Assembly (NCBI GenBank): GCA_965217015.1
Contig: OZ244224.1
Location: 1,488,001 to 1,552,000 of the forward strand
Source of the DNA: JAYQKL01 sp038142705
GTDB taxonomy: Bacteria > Pseudomonadota > Alphaproteobacteria > RS24
Direction of reading: 5' to 3'
DNA: 64,000 bases
Positions 24,338 to 33,587 of this stretch are shown piece after piece (position 1 is the stretch's first letter; every line of letters starts with the position of its first letter). The position numbers and the translations under genes were made by a program. Below the pieces are notes generated by a model that ran no database searches, was not told where the DNA came from, and saw only the letters and a list, made by a program, of their open reading frames with translations.

Positions 24338-24769
24338 CTATTTATCCTCTTTACGGTCAGAGCCATCATTAAGCGGCATACAATAAAGCTCCAAACGATG
24401 ATCAACCAGCCTATAGCCGAGCTTGCGGGCTACTTCTTTTTGCAGCACCTCAATCTCTTCATTGGTAAACTCAATCACCTTGCCGGTTTGCAGATCAATC
24501 AAATGGTCATGATGGTCATCAGAAACGGTCTCATAGCGCGAGCGCCCATCACCAAAATCATGCCGCGTTAAAATGCCCGCTTCTTCAAACAGGCGCACTG
24601 TCCGATAGACTGTCGCGATGGAAATATTTTCATCTAATTTGACCGCGCGCTGATAGAGCGCATCAACATCTGGGTGATCATCTGCTTTTGAAATAACGCG
24701 CGCAATAATCCGTCTTTGACCCGTCATTCTCATGCCGGCTTGTTCGCAAAGCTTTTCGATATCTGACAT
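24338..24769 (-). CDS. fur: Fur/Mur-type metal-responsive regulator
   Basis: 143 residues from the ATG after AAGGGTGCG; upstream codons lack a good site. The winged helix has RMTGQRRIIARVISKADDHP and ISIATVYRTVRLFEEAGIL, and the dimerisation and metal region has DDHHDHLIDLQTGKVIEF. In alphaproteobacteria that also carry Irr, the Fur protein often responds mainly to manganese (Mur), so the metal cannot be told from the sequence. The Cys-x2-Cys zinc motif is absent. Located between rimI and plsC. Confidence 0.93.
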   Translation of the reverse strand: MSDIEKLCEQAGMRMTGQRRIIARVISKADDHPDVDALYQRAVKLDENISIATVYRTVRLFEEAGILTRHDFGDGRSRYETVSDDHHDHLIDLQTGKVIEFTNEEIEVLQKEVARKLGYRLVDHRLELYCMPLNDGSDRKEDK

Positions 24770-24819
24770 AACGCACCCTTTATCTTTTCTTGCTTTTATT
24801 TGTAACCGCAAAACCACTC

Positions 24820-25296
24820 TTATCCAAGTTTGTATTCCATTAAAATTGCATCAATCCCCGAATAATAACCCGCGCGAAGGCCAGTTTGCACAAAACCAAA
24901 ACCGTCATATAGGCGACGTGCAGAGGCATTATCGGCTGCGACCTCTAAAAAAAACCGCGTCATATCTTCGGTTTTTGCCCAGCCCAATGCTGCCGCCAGC
25001 AGGCTTTGCCCGAGGCCTTTATTCTGCATATGCGAAGCCACCACAAAGGTTAAAATCTCCGCCTCGTCTAAAACATACTGCACCAATAAATAACCCAGTA
25101 GGTTTTTTTCTATTTCAGTTTCTACATCTCCTGAAGGCTCTTGGTCATACACCCCCCAACACATCACGCCTTTTTTATCGCGCAGGCTGGCAAAACTCTC
25201 GCGACTCCATGCGCGGGAAAAGCCCTGCTGATGCAGCGCTGCCATTGCATCAAGCACAGTTTCAGAAAACGGGGTTGAGATAATTATGACAGACAT
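24820..25296 (-). CDS. rimI: Ribosomal protein S18 alanine N-acetyltransferase, RimI-like
   Basis: 158 residues, GNAT fold. The acetyl-CoA binding motif QNKGLGQSLLAAALGWA and the C-terminal LEVAADNASARRLYDGFGF block are clear. RimI acetylates the N-terminal alanine of S18 and is typically next to tsaB, as here (13 bases). The substrate is inferred from family and context. Confidence 0.88.
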   Translation of the reverse strand: MSVIIISTPFSETVLDAMAALHQQGFSRAWSRESFASLRDKKGVMCWGVYDQEPSGDVETEIEKNLLGYLLVQYVLDEAEILTFVVASHMQNKGLGQSLLAAALGWAKTEDMTRFFLEVAADNASARRLYDGFGFVQTGLRAGYYSGIDAILMEYKLG

Positions 25297-25309
25297 CGCC
25301 GCAAAAGCC

Positions 25310-26062
25310 CTATTGCCGCTTCAGTTTCTGGTCCGTTTTCGGCAGAGCGGCATCGGGTGGGCGCAAATATAAGGGTGCGGGCTTAAGCTCCCTTTGCGCC
25401 AAGCCCATATCAAGAGCTGCAAAAAAATCAGCGGCATTAGGATAGATAATCTCATCAACCGAATAAGCCGATAAGGGCGCGCCACCCTCAACCATAAGCG
25501 GCGCACCTGTGCCGACCAACCGATAAGGTTTTGCGGCCAATAATGCCGCCGCTGCCTCATGCGACAACACCGCCGCTTCATTTATGGGTATGCCTGTCGG
25601 CGCGAAACATTGCACATATAGCTGCCCACGCCGCGCATCAATCAGGCATGCCAAATCAGCCTGCGCCGTATCAGCTTGGCGCGTTTGCGCGATTTGCGTT
25701 TGCGCCATAAGCGCTAGGCTGGTGAGCGTATAAATCGGCGCGCCTGCAACCAGCGCAAAAGCGCGCATTGCCGCTAGGCCAACCCTAACGCCAGCAAAAG
25801 TGCCGGGCCCTATCGTCACTCCAAGCGCATCTAAATCAGTGACCTGACACCCGGCCTTTTGCAAAACATCTTGCAGCATTTGCGGCAATATTTCAGCATG
25901 GCCCGTGCCAATTTCTTCATAAAGCGCGGTTATCTTGCCGTGCGCGCTGTCTCGCACAGCCACTGAACAAGCTTGCTGGCTGGTGTCACAAGCCAAGATA
26001 AGCTGAGGGCTTGAGCCGAGAGAGCTGTCGGGGTTTTGTGATTGAGTTTGTTGCGCGCTCAC
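25310..26062 (-). CDS. tsaB: tRNA threonylcarbamoyladenosine synthesis protein TsaB
   Basis: 250 residues. A non-catalytic partner of TsaD and TsaE in t6A37 tRNA modification. The ASKHA-fold N-terminus contains ILACDTSQQACSVAV, HAEILPQMLQDVL and GVTIGPGTFAGVRVGLAAMRA. The start is GTG, supported by GGAGGTCGC upstream. About 20 Ser/Gln-rich residues precede the domain. Followed by rimI and fur. Confidence 0.94.
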   Translation of the reverse strand: MSAQQTQSQNPDSSLGSSPQLILACDTSQQACSVAVRDSAHGKITALYEEIGTGHAEILPQMLQDVLQKAGCQVTDLDALGVTIGPGTFAGVRVGLAAMRAFALVAGAPIYTLTSLALMAQTQIAQTRQADTAQADLACLIDARRGQLYVQCFAPTGIPINEAAVLSHEAAAALLAAKPYRLVGTGAPLMVEGGAPLSAYSVDEIIYPNAADFFAALDMGLAQRELKPAPLYLRPPDAALPKTDQKLKRQ

Positions 26063-26085
26063 GCGACCTCCAAGATTAGGCTGGC

Positions 26086-26670
26086 CTAAGCCAATTCACA
26101 GGCATCATCAAAGGCAAGGCGCGGCAAGCGGTCAAAAAGTTTTTCAGGGTCGCCATGCCCGATTGTGCAGATAAAATTTATCTCCACATCACCATTGGGG
26201 AAAAACGCCTGCTCCATGCCCGCCATATCAAAACCAGACATGGGCCCCACATCAAGACCAAATGCGCGTGCCGCAATCATCATATAAGCCGCTTGTAATG
26301 TGCCATTGCGCATCGCCGTTGCCGCCGCGCCTGCCGCGTCATTGCTAAACCACTCACGCGCTTCCGGATTATGCGGAAACAATTCTGGTATGCGGTCATA
26401 AAATTGACGATGGTGGCCAATCACGGCACAAACAGGGGCGGCAAGCGTTTTGTCTTTATTATCGGGGATTAAATGTTGTGCCAAGCGTTCTTTGCCCGCC
26501 GCGCTGCGCACAAAAACAATCCGCACAGGCGAACAATTAGCGCTGGTTGGGCCATATTTCCAAACATCATATAGCGCACGCAGCGTGTCGTCTGACACGG
26601 GTGTGTCCAGCCAGCCATTTTGCGAACGCGCTTTGGTAAACAAAATTTCCAGAGCTTTTTCATCAAGCAT
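26086..26670 (-). CDS. Nitroreductase-family FMN oxidoreductase, RutE-like
   Basis: 194 residues. Strongly resembles the malonic semialdehyde reductase RutE/HadB group: WLDTPVSDDTLRALYDVWKY, GPTSANCSPVRIVFV and SNDAAGAAATAMRNGTLQAAY. These are NAD(P)H-dependent flavin enzymes that reduce 3-oxopropanoate or related compounds and many nitroaromatics. There are no other rut genes nearby, so the physiological substrate is uncertain. GGAGATTAAA precedes the ATG. It sits between nfu and tsaB. Confidence 0.88.
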   Translation of the reverse strand: MLDEKALEILFTKARSQNGWLDTPVSDDTLRALYDVWKYGPTSANCSPVRIVFVRSAAGKERLAQHLIPDNKDKTLAAPVCAVIGHHRQFYDRIPELFPHNPEAREWFSNDAAGAAATAMRNGTLQAAYMMIAARAFGLDVGPMSGFDMAGMEQAFFPNGDVEINFICTIGHGDPEKLFDRLPRLAFDDACELA

Positions 26671-26700
26671 TTTAATCTCCTTTATTCTTATTCGCGCTTT

Positions 26701-27273
26701 CTATTCAACCGCGCGCACTTCGGTGACCACAGGGCAAAAATGCTTCAACAGATTTTCCACCCCTTGCTTTAGGGTGGCAGTGGAGCTTGGACAGCCCGCA
26801 CACGCGCCCCGCATTTCAAGAAACACCACACCCTCTTCATAATTATGGAACACAATATCGCCACCATCTTGTGCCACCGCAGGGCGGACGCGCGTATCCA
26901 ATAATTGTTTGATAATGGTAATCACTTCCGCATCAGACCCCTCGCCAGCCACATCTGCATGTTCTGATGTTTCAGACAAAACGGCATCGGCATTCATCAC
27001 CGGAAGGCCAGAGACAAAAAAGTCCATAATCGCGGTTAAAATATGCGGTTTCACATGCTGCCATTCAGCGTCGCCTTTGGTGACAGTGATAAAATCGCGC
27101 CCTAAAAAAACGCTGCTCACATGCTGGACTTTAAATAAGGTTTGCGCCAGTGGCGAGTTTTCAGCCGCCGCAGAATTTGGAAAATCTGCGGGCGGGGCAT
27201 CGCCCATGACATCGCGACCCGGCATAAATTTTAATGTCATTGGGTTTGGGGTTTCTTCCGTTTGAATAAACAT
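26701..27273 (-). CDS. NifU-family Fe-S cluster carrier (Nfu/NfuA type)
   Basis: 190 residues. The N-terminal Nfu_N domain begins MFIQTEETPNPMTLKF and the C-terminal NifU domain carries the Cys-x2-Cys cluster ligand pair in RGACAGCPSSTATLKQGVEN. It carries and delivers [4Fe-4S] clusters to apoproteins. Several cluster-dependent enzymes lie in this window (miaB, hemW, nth). GGAGCGAAC precedes the ATG. Confidence 0.94.
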   Translation of the reverse strand: MFIQTEETPNPMTLKFMPGRDVMGDAPPADFPNSAAAENSPLAQTLFKVQHVSSVFLGRDFITVTKGDAEWQHVKPHILTAIMDFFVSGLPVMNADAVLSETSEHADVAGEGSDAEVITIIKQLLDTRVRPAVAQDGGDIVFHNYEEGVVFLEMRGACAGCPSSTATLKQGVENLLKHFCPVVTEVRAVE

Positions 27274-27335
27274 GTTCGCTCCAAATTTTTAATGATGTTT
27301 TTCTATTGGGACTTTATATAGCGCAAAAAGAGCCA

Positions 27336-27812
27336 TCATGTAATGGCGTCAATTTGTTCATCGCTTAACTCACCCGGCACAATAGTTACCGGAATGTGAA
27401 ATCCGCTTTTTCCTGTAGCCAATGCAGAGACCAAAGGACCCGGCCCATCTGGGTCTGTCCCAGAGGCCAGAACAAGCGTTGAAATTGTTTTATCACTGTC
27501 AATCAAGCTGACAATGACATCAATTTTATTGCCCTCTAATATATGCGTCTGGGGGCGTTGGCCAGAAATCTGCACAACTTCTTCCGACAAATTATCTAAA
27601 ATAAGCTGCGCCTCTTCCCGCGCTTCTTGCTTCATCAGACTTTCAACACCCAGCCAATGCTCAAAACCGCCCGGCTCTAAAATCGCAGCCAGAACCAGCT
27701 CACCGGAAGTGCCATGCGCCCGACGCTCCGCCCAGCGCAAAGCCGCGCGCGACTCGGGTGTGCCATCAACAATAACAAGAAATTTGCGCGGCAAATGTGG
27801 GTCCATTAACAT
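27336..27812 (-). CDS. Universal stress protein (UspA family)
   Basis: 158 residues, single USP domain. The start FLVIVDGTPESRAALRWAERRA is typical and a degenerate nucleotide-binding loop lies near the end (LVLASGTDPDGPGPLVSALA), where ATP-binding members usually have G-x2-G-x9-G-S/T. The glycines here do not clearly fit, so ATP binding is uncertain. A second ATG two codons in is an alternative start. Conserved position between trpS and nfu. Confidence 0.88.
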   Translation of the reverse strand: MLMDPHLPRKFLVIVDGTPESRAALRWAERRAHGTSGELVLAAILEPGGFEHWLGVESLMKQEAREEAQLILDNLSEEVVQISGQRPQTHILEGNKIDVIVSLIDSDKTISTLVLASGTDPDGPGPLVSALATGKSGFHIPVTIVPGELSDEQIDAIT

Positions 27813-27910
27813 GGGATTATGTTGCCACTCTCTGCCAGCGGCGGCAATGCGTTTTTTATGCGTTTTTTATATTTTTTAGAAAAATTGTCTCAAATGCTTG
27901 GAATATAGGC

Positions 27911-28945
27911 TTAAGCGAAACCAACAATTTTCTTCACCTCATCTAAAACAGGCTGGGCAATGGCTTCAGCACGCGCTGCGCCATCAGCCAACACTTTGTC
28001 CAAATATGCTTGGTCATCGAGATAATCCTGCATGCGCGCCGTGATGGGGCCAATGGTTTCTATCATCAGCTCTGCGAGGGCGGGCTTAAACACCGAAAAG
28101 TTCTGCCCCGCAAAATCTTGCAGCACTTGTGCCACTGTCTTGCCAGAAAGGGCCGCAAAAATCCCGACCAGATTGGCCGCTTCAGGCCGCGCCGCCAGCC
28201 CTTCTTCTGCCTCTGGCAGCGGCTCAGCATCGGTGCGCGCTTTGCGTATTTTTTGCGCAATCATATCGCTGTCATCGGTCATGGTGATGCGGGACATATC
28301 AGAGGGTTCGGATTTTGACATTTTTTTACTGCCATCACGCAAGGACATCACCCGCGTGGCCGGACCTGTGATAAGCGGCTCTGGTAAGGGGAAAAATGGG
28401 GTGGCGTCCTCGCCCAAAAAATCATGATTGAATTTTTGCGCAATATCGCGGGCCAGCTCTAAATGCTGTTTTTGATCCGCCCCAACCGGAACATGTGTCG
28501 CCTGATAGGCCAAAATATCTGCTGCCATTAAATTTGGATAAACATAAAGCCCAACAGAGGCATTTTCGCGATTCTTGCCAGCTTTTTCTTTGAATTGCGT
28601 CATGCGATTAAGCCAGCCAATACGCGACACACAATTTAATATCCACGCCAGCTCAGCATGGGCTGAAACGCGGCTTTGATTAAACACAATTTGCTTTTCA
28701 CCATCAACGCCAGCCGCCAAAAACGCCGCCGCGACCTCATATGTGTTGCGGCGCAATTCTGCAGGGTCCTGCCACACCGTAATGGCATGCAAATCAACAA
28801 TGCAATACAAGCATTCATGGTTTTCTTGCAGCGCGACAAAATTGCGAATGGCACCAAGATAATTGCCTAAATGCAATTGTCCGGTTGGCTGAACACCAGA
28901 AAAAACCCGTTGATGAGCTGTGCTTTGTGAGCTGTTTGCAGACAT
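27911..28945 (-). CDS. trpS: Tryptophanyl-tRNA synthetase
   Basis: 344 residues, class I aminoacyl-tRNA synthetase. The HIGH-type motif is PTGQLHLGNYLGAIRN and the KMSKS motif is SKKMSKSEPSD. Charges tRNA-Trp. AAGGAAGG lies upstream of the ATG. It follows murJ on the minus strand after a 98-base gap that contains a duplicated 10-bp unit. Confidence 0.98.
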   Translation of the reverse strand: MSANSSQSTAHQRVFSGVQPTGQLHLGNYLGAIRNFVALQENHECLYCIVDLHAITVWQDPAELRRNTYEVAAAFLAAGVDGEKQIVFNQSRVSAHAELAWILNCVSRIGWLNRMTQFKEKAGKNRENASVGLYVYPNLMAADILAYQATHVPVGADQKQHLELARDIAQKFNHDFLGEDATPFFPLPEPLITGPATRVMSLRDGSKKMSKSEPSDMSRITMTDDSDMIAQKIRKARTDAEPLPEAEEGLAARPEAANLVGIFAALSGKTVAQVLQDFAGQNFSVFKPALAELMIETIGPITARMQDYLDDQAYLDKVLADGAARAEAIAQPVLDEVKKIVGFA

Positions 28946-29043
28946 ATCATACCTTCCTTAGCGCCCCTTAGCGCCCCTTATCGCCTTTTCGGTTTCGCTT
29001 TTCAAGCTTTTTGCCAAACCAGCCTTCCGGCATATGCGAGCTT

Positions 29044-30636
29044 TTAGTCGCTGGTTTCTGTTTGAGACGCAAAAAACCCAAACAAGGTTCTAAAGCCCGC
29101 TTGCCAGAACAGAAAAGACAACGCCGCCAATATGAAAAAATAAACCAGCGCCGCCAGTGCAATTTGCCCAAATAACCACATCGCCAACGCCGCGCCTGTT
29201 AAGGGCTCGCCTGTTACTGCTATGATTGATGGCGCTAAAGACAACACCGCGAACATCGCCCCGCAAGCGATTAAAATAAGCACAAAGCGAGACATGAAAA
29301 ACCCATCAACCCGCCAGCCACTAGCCGCCAAATGAACCCCCATTGTCAAAAATGTCACCCAGCCCGCAACGCTGGTCGCAACCGCAATAGCAACATGCCC
29401 ATAGACCGGAAAATAAAGCAATGACAGGCCAATATTCACCGCCACCCCCAGCGCGCCATAAAATAAAGGGGTTTTCGTATCCTCTTGCGCAAAGAAACTA
29501 GGCTGCAAAATTTTGACCAAAACAAAGGCTGGCAAACCAATAGCAAAACCCTGCAAGGCCAAGGCAGCGGCTTGCGTGTCCGCTTGAGAAAAAGCCCCGC
29601 GCTCAAACAAAACCGTCATAATCGGCGCCGCTAGAACAAACAAACCAATGCTAGCAGGCAGGGTTAAAAACAAACCATAGGTCAGGCCATTATTTTGACT
29701 GCGTATCGCGCCAGCTGTGTCATTGGCGCGCAAACGACGCGCAATATCGGGCAATAATGCCACCGATAATGCCACACCAATCACCCCCAATGGCAATTGG
29801 TAAAGCCGGTCCGCATAATATAGCCATGCCGCTGCGCTTTCTTGAGCCGAGGCAATATGCGTGCCGACCAGCAAATTAATTTGTCCAATACCCGCCGCTA
29901 AAATACCCGGTATCCCCAAAACCAAAACACGCTTCACATCAGGGCTAAGACGCGGGCGCGTGAACGGAAAAGACAATCCGGCGCGGCGCACACCGAGCCA
30001 AACCACAAATAGCTGCAAAGCACCGGCCAGCGCCACCCCCCAAATCAAAAATTCCAAGCTTAAACGCTGGCTGCCGGCCTCCATCACATATGCTAAAAAC
30101 AAAGCGCCAATCAAAACCACATTCAGCAAGACAGGCGCCAAAGCCGCCAAAGCAAAACGGCCTGTGGCATTTAACATAGCGGCATAAATCGCCATTAAGG
30201 ACATGCATATCAAATAGGGAAATGTGATGCGCGCATAGCTCACTGTCTGGCGAAATTTTTCAGGGTCAGCGATAAACCCTCCCGCGAGGGCGCGCACAAA
30301 ATAAGGCATGGCCAGCTCGGCAATCAGGGTGAAAACCAACAGGGTAAAAAACAAAACGCTAAAAATTTCAGCCGCCATTTTTCGGGCTGGGTCAACGCCC
30401 TCCCCCTCAAGCCGTTTAGCAAAAATCGGCACAAAAGCAGCATTAAACGCGCCTTCAGCAAACAGGCGGCGAAACAAATTTGGGAGGCGGAAAGCCACAA
30501 CAAATATATCCGCCAAAGGCCCCGCCCCAAGTGCGGCGGCAATCAAAACATCGCGCACAAAGCCTAAAACCCGCGACAGCAATGTCGCCATTGCCGTGGT
30601 GCTGGCGGCGCGTAAAATGGAAAACCGCGCGGCCAT
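29044..30636 (-). CDS. murJ: Lipid II flippase MurJ
   Basis: 530 residues with about 14 membrane helices spread over the whole length. Moves lipid II across the inner membrane for peptidoglycan synthesis. The N-terminus has TMATLLSRVLGFVRDVLIAA, the conserved MurJ/MviN signature; RLPNLFRRLFAEGAFNAAFVP and ALLPDIARRL follow. Its ATG overlaps the glnD stop by one base (TAATG), so translation is coupled to glnD. Confidence 0.97.
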   Translation of the reverse strand: MAARFSILRAASTTAMATLLSRVLGFVRDVLIAAALGAGPLADIFVVAFRLPNLFRRLFAEGAFNAAFVPIFAKRLEGEGVDPARKMAAEIFSVLFFTLLVFTLIAELAMPYFVRALAGGFIADPEKFRQTVSYARITFPYLICMSLMAIYAAMLNATGRFALAALAPVLLNVVLIGALFLAYVMEAGSQRLSLEFLIWGVALAGALQLFVVWLGVRRAGLSFPFTRPRLSPDVKRVLVLGIPGILAAGIGQINLLVGTHIASAQESAAAWLYYADRLYQLPLGVIGVALSVALLPDIARRLRANDTAGAIRSQNNGLTYGLFLTLPASIGLFVLAAPIMTVLFERGAFSQADTQAAALALQGFAIGLPAFVLVKILQPSFFAQEDTKTPLFYGALGVAVNIGLSLLYFPVYGHVAIAVATSVAGWVTFLTMGVHLAASGWRVDGFFMSRFVLILIACGAMFAVLSLAPSIIAVTGEPLTGAALAMWLFGQIALAALVYFFILAALSFLFWQAGFRTLFGFFASQTETSD

Positions 30637-33500
30637 TAAGCAACCTTGTTTGGTGGTTTTTGATGCTGCGGGCGCGCAGCAGTTTCTGGGTCGGCTAGTG
30701 CTTGCTCGAGCTTTTTGCGAATTGCGGTGCGCTTTGACGGGCTGGTAATTTTGCTGGCGGTTAAATCTTGGGCATAAAAAACATCTACTGCGCGCTCTCC
30801 AAAAGTCGCAACCCGCGCCGACACTATCGTTACCCCCAAATGAAATAATGTGCGGGTTAACGCATGTAAAAGCCCCGGCCTATCCAGCCCAATCACTTCA
30901 ATCACTGTTGAATGTTGCGAGGCTTCATTATCTAGCGTGACAGACGGGTTTAAATCAAATGCTTTGATTTTATTGGCGGCGCGCGAAGTTAAAATCTGGT
31001 CACCCGGCAACAGCTCACCCGACATGACACGCTCAACTGTATTTTCCAGCCGCGCCATGCGATTATCGTCAGGGGCGTTATGGTCTTGTGGTTCTTGCAA
31101 GCGCAACACATCTAAGGCAATACCATCGCGGGTGGTGATGATGCGGGCGTCAACAATATCCAGCCCCGCCACGGCACAGGCACCTGTTAAGCGAGAGAAT
31201 AAGCCCGGGTGGTCAGCGCACACAAAACTCAATGTCGTGACATCTTGAAACATATCGCGGCGCGCATCGACCAGCATGACTTTATCCTTCGCCTGCGTCA
31301 GCAGCTCGGCATGCACAAGCTGCGCATCAATTTCAGTGGAGAGCCAATAAGCATCATAATGCCGCTCAATATATTTTTGCGCCGCCGCTTGGCTTGGTTT
31401 GCTGTCTTGCGCCATATAAGCCTCAAGAAAAGCTTGCTTGGCCGCCGCCACGCGGGCAGGGCGGTTGGTGTGTGACGCAGAGCCCATTAAAAAGGCCTCA
31501 GACTCATAAAACAACTCACGCAAAAGCTGACCTTTCCAGCCATTCCAAACGCCGGGCCCCACAGCGCGAATATCAATAACAGTAAGCACCAGCAAATGCC
31601 GAAGGCGTTCTAATGTTTGCACTTTATCGGCAAAATCCCGAATGGTTTTCGGGTCGCTTAAATCGCGACGCTGCGCGACATCGCTCATAATTAAATGTTC
31701 ACGCACCAGCCATTCGGTTAGGTCTGTTTCTGCTTTGGTGAAACCAAGGCGCGGCCCAAGACGGCGCGCAATGCGTGCACCCGCAACAGAATGGTCTTCG
31801 GGCCGACCCTTGGCAATATCATGCAACAAGGTTGCTAAATAAATCACTTTGCGATTGATATTTTTCTTAATCAGCTCATGCGCGAGCGGGTGGTCATCTT
31901 CAAAAACCCCGCGCTCGAGAGAAGACAACAAACCAATGGCGCGTAATAAATGCTCATCGGCGGTGTAATGGTGATACATATTAAACTGCATCAACGCGAC
32001 AATGCGCCCAAAATCTGGCAAAAATTTCCCCAACACGCCCGCTTCATTCATGCGCCGCAAAATTCGCTCAGGGTGGTTGCGCGATGTTAAAATATCCAAA
32101 AACAACGCATTGGCCTCTGGGTTTTTGCGCAATTTATCATCGATTAAATTCAATGAACGCGTCACCTCACGCAAAGTGTTTGGGTGTATGAGCAATTTAT
32201 AATCCGCCGCCAATTTGAACATGCGAATGAGATTAACCGGATTGCGGCGGAACACATCAGAGCGCACCATTTTAATGCGCTGTCCACTAAGCGTGAAACC
32301 ATGCACTTGTTTTTGCCGCCGAAACAAAGCTGGCAAACGCCGCAACCGACTGGGTTTGGTTTGCTCATCTTCAAGCATGGCACAAAAAATGCGCGTCAAG
32401 TCACCCACATCTTTGGCCACCAAAAAATAGCGGCGCATGAAACGCTCAACTTTCTTTTGCCCAGCAGACGCCGAAACACCCATTGCATTTGACACCGCCA
32501 TTTGAATATCAAAATTCAAACGCTCTTCGGCACGACCCGTTAAAAAATGCAAGTGACATCGGGTGGACCATAAAAAATTCTCGCATCGGCGAAACAGGTT
32601 TAACTCTTCGCGGGTTAACAAACCGCGTGTGACCAGCTCACCAATATCGTCAACTTCATAACAATATTTCGCAATCCAGAATAATGTATCCAAATCACGC
32701 AAGCCGCCCTTGCCCTCTTTAATATTGGGCTCAACTAAATATCGACTTTCGCCTGTACGGGCGTGGCGAATATCCCTTTCTTCCAGCTTCGCTGTCACAA
32801 AAGCGCGCGCATTTATGCGCTGGATTTTGCGCTTATAGGCAATGCGCAAATTATCGCCAATTTTTTCATCACCCCAAATATAGCGCGCCTCAAGCAAAGC
32901 CGTACGAATGGTCATATCCTCATTGGCCATTTGCACACAATCTTGAATAGAGCGCGTGGCATGGCCAACCTTTAAGCCCATATCCCAAAGTAAATAGAGA
33001 ATAAATTCGATAAATTCATTGGCCCAGTCCGGTGCTGTGCTGGGCAGTAGAAATAATAAATCAATATCAGAACCCGGCGCTAATTTATGACGCCCATAAC
33101 CACCTACCGCCAAAACAGCTATCGGCGCAGTTGCATCGCGGCTATCAGATTGCGCTGCAATCACATGGTCATATACAAAATCACTCAGAGATTGGATAAG
33201 AATATCCATTGAACGGCTGAGAGCATGCGCACAAGCCACGCCGCGCATGGGGCTGGCGGTTAAAACTTTCTTTGCAGCCTCACGATTTTCCTGATGCAGC
33301 GCTTTGATATGCTCTAAAAGCTCGGGCCGCCACTCTTGCACATGGGCAGCAAGACCCTGTGCCTGATGTGGTTTTTTCTTTTGTTTTTTAGGATTATGAT
33401 TTGGGTCACAATAGTGGCGCGCCAATTGGTCCAGCCAATCGCGCAAAGCAGGCTTGGCAATAATCGGAAAGCGCGCAGATTTAGTTTTGGGTTTCGGCAT
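30636..33500 (-). CDS. glnD: Bifunctional [protein-PII] uridylyltransferase / uridylyl-removing enzyme GlnD
   Basis: 954 residues. Senses glutamine and modifies PII. The nucleotidyltransferase domain has GGYGRHKLAPGSDIDLLFLL, the HD hydrolase domain has ATLLHDIAKGRPEDHSVAG, and two ACT domains lie at the C-terminus (VCADHPGLFSRLTGACA and IGLDRPGLLHALTRTLFHLG). All parts are intact. Upstream is mutS, downstream murJ, the usual order in the class. Confidence 0.98.
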   Translation of the reverse strand: MPKPKTKSARFPIIAKPALRDWLDQLARHYCDPNHNPKKQKKKPHQAQGLAAHVQEWRPELLEHIKALHQENREAAKKVLTASPMRGVACAHALSRSMDILIQSLSDFVYDHVIAAQSDSRDATAPIAVLAVGGYGRHKLAPGSDIDLLFLLPSTAPDWANEFIEFILYLLWDMGLKVGHATRSIQDCVQMANEDMTIRTALLEARYIWGDEKIGDNLRIAYKRKIQRINARAFVTAKLEERDIRHARTGESRYLVEPNIKEGKGGLRDLDTLFWIAKYCYEVDDIGELVTRGLLTREELNLFRRCENFLWSTRCHLHFLTGRAEERLNFDIQMAVSNAMGVSASAGQKKVERFMRRYFLVAKDVGDLTRIFCAMLEDEQTKPSRLRRLPALFRRQKQVHGFTLSGQRIKMVRSDVFRRNPVNLIRMFKLAADYKLLIHPNTLREVTRSLNLIDDKLRKNPEANALFLDILTSRNHPERILRRMNEAGVLGKFLPDFGRIVALMQFNMYHHYTADEHLLRAIGLLSSLERGVFEDDHPLAHELIKKNINRKVIYLATLLHDIAKGRPEDHSVAGARIARRLGPRLGFTKAETDLTEWLVREHLIMSDVAQRRDLSDPKTIRDFADKVQTLERLRHLLVLTVIDIRAVGPGVWNGWKGQLLRELFYESEAFLMGSASHTNRPARVAAAKQAFLEAYMAQDSKPSQAAAQKYIERHYDAYWLSTEIDAQLVHAELLTQAKDKVMLVDARRDMFQDVTTLSFVCADHPGLFSRLTGACAVAGLDIVDARIITTRDGIALDVLRLQEPQDHNAPDDNRMARLENTVERVMSGELLPGDQILTSRAANKIKAFDLNPSVTLDNEASQHSTVIEVIGLDRPGLLHALTRTLFHLGVTIVSARVATFGERAVDVFYAQDLTASKITSPSKRTAIRKKLEQALADPETAARPQHQKPPNKVA

Positions 33501-33587
33501 ATCAACTCTGTTTCAATTTATATGTAAATTGTGACCTAGAATTATAACTATAATAAGGCAGAAAGGGTGGCTGTAAAGCACACGCGC

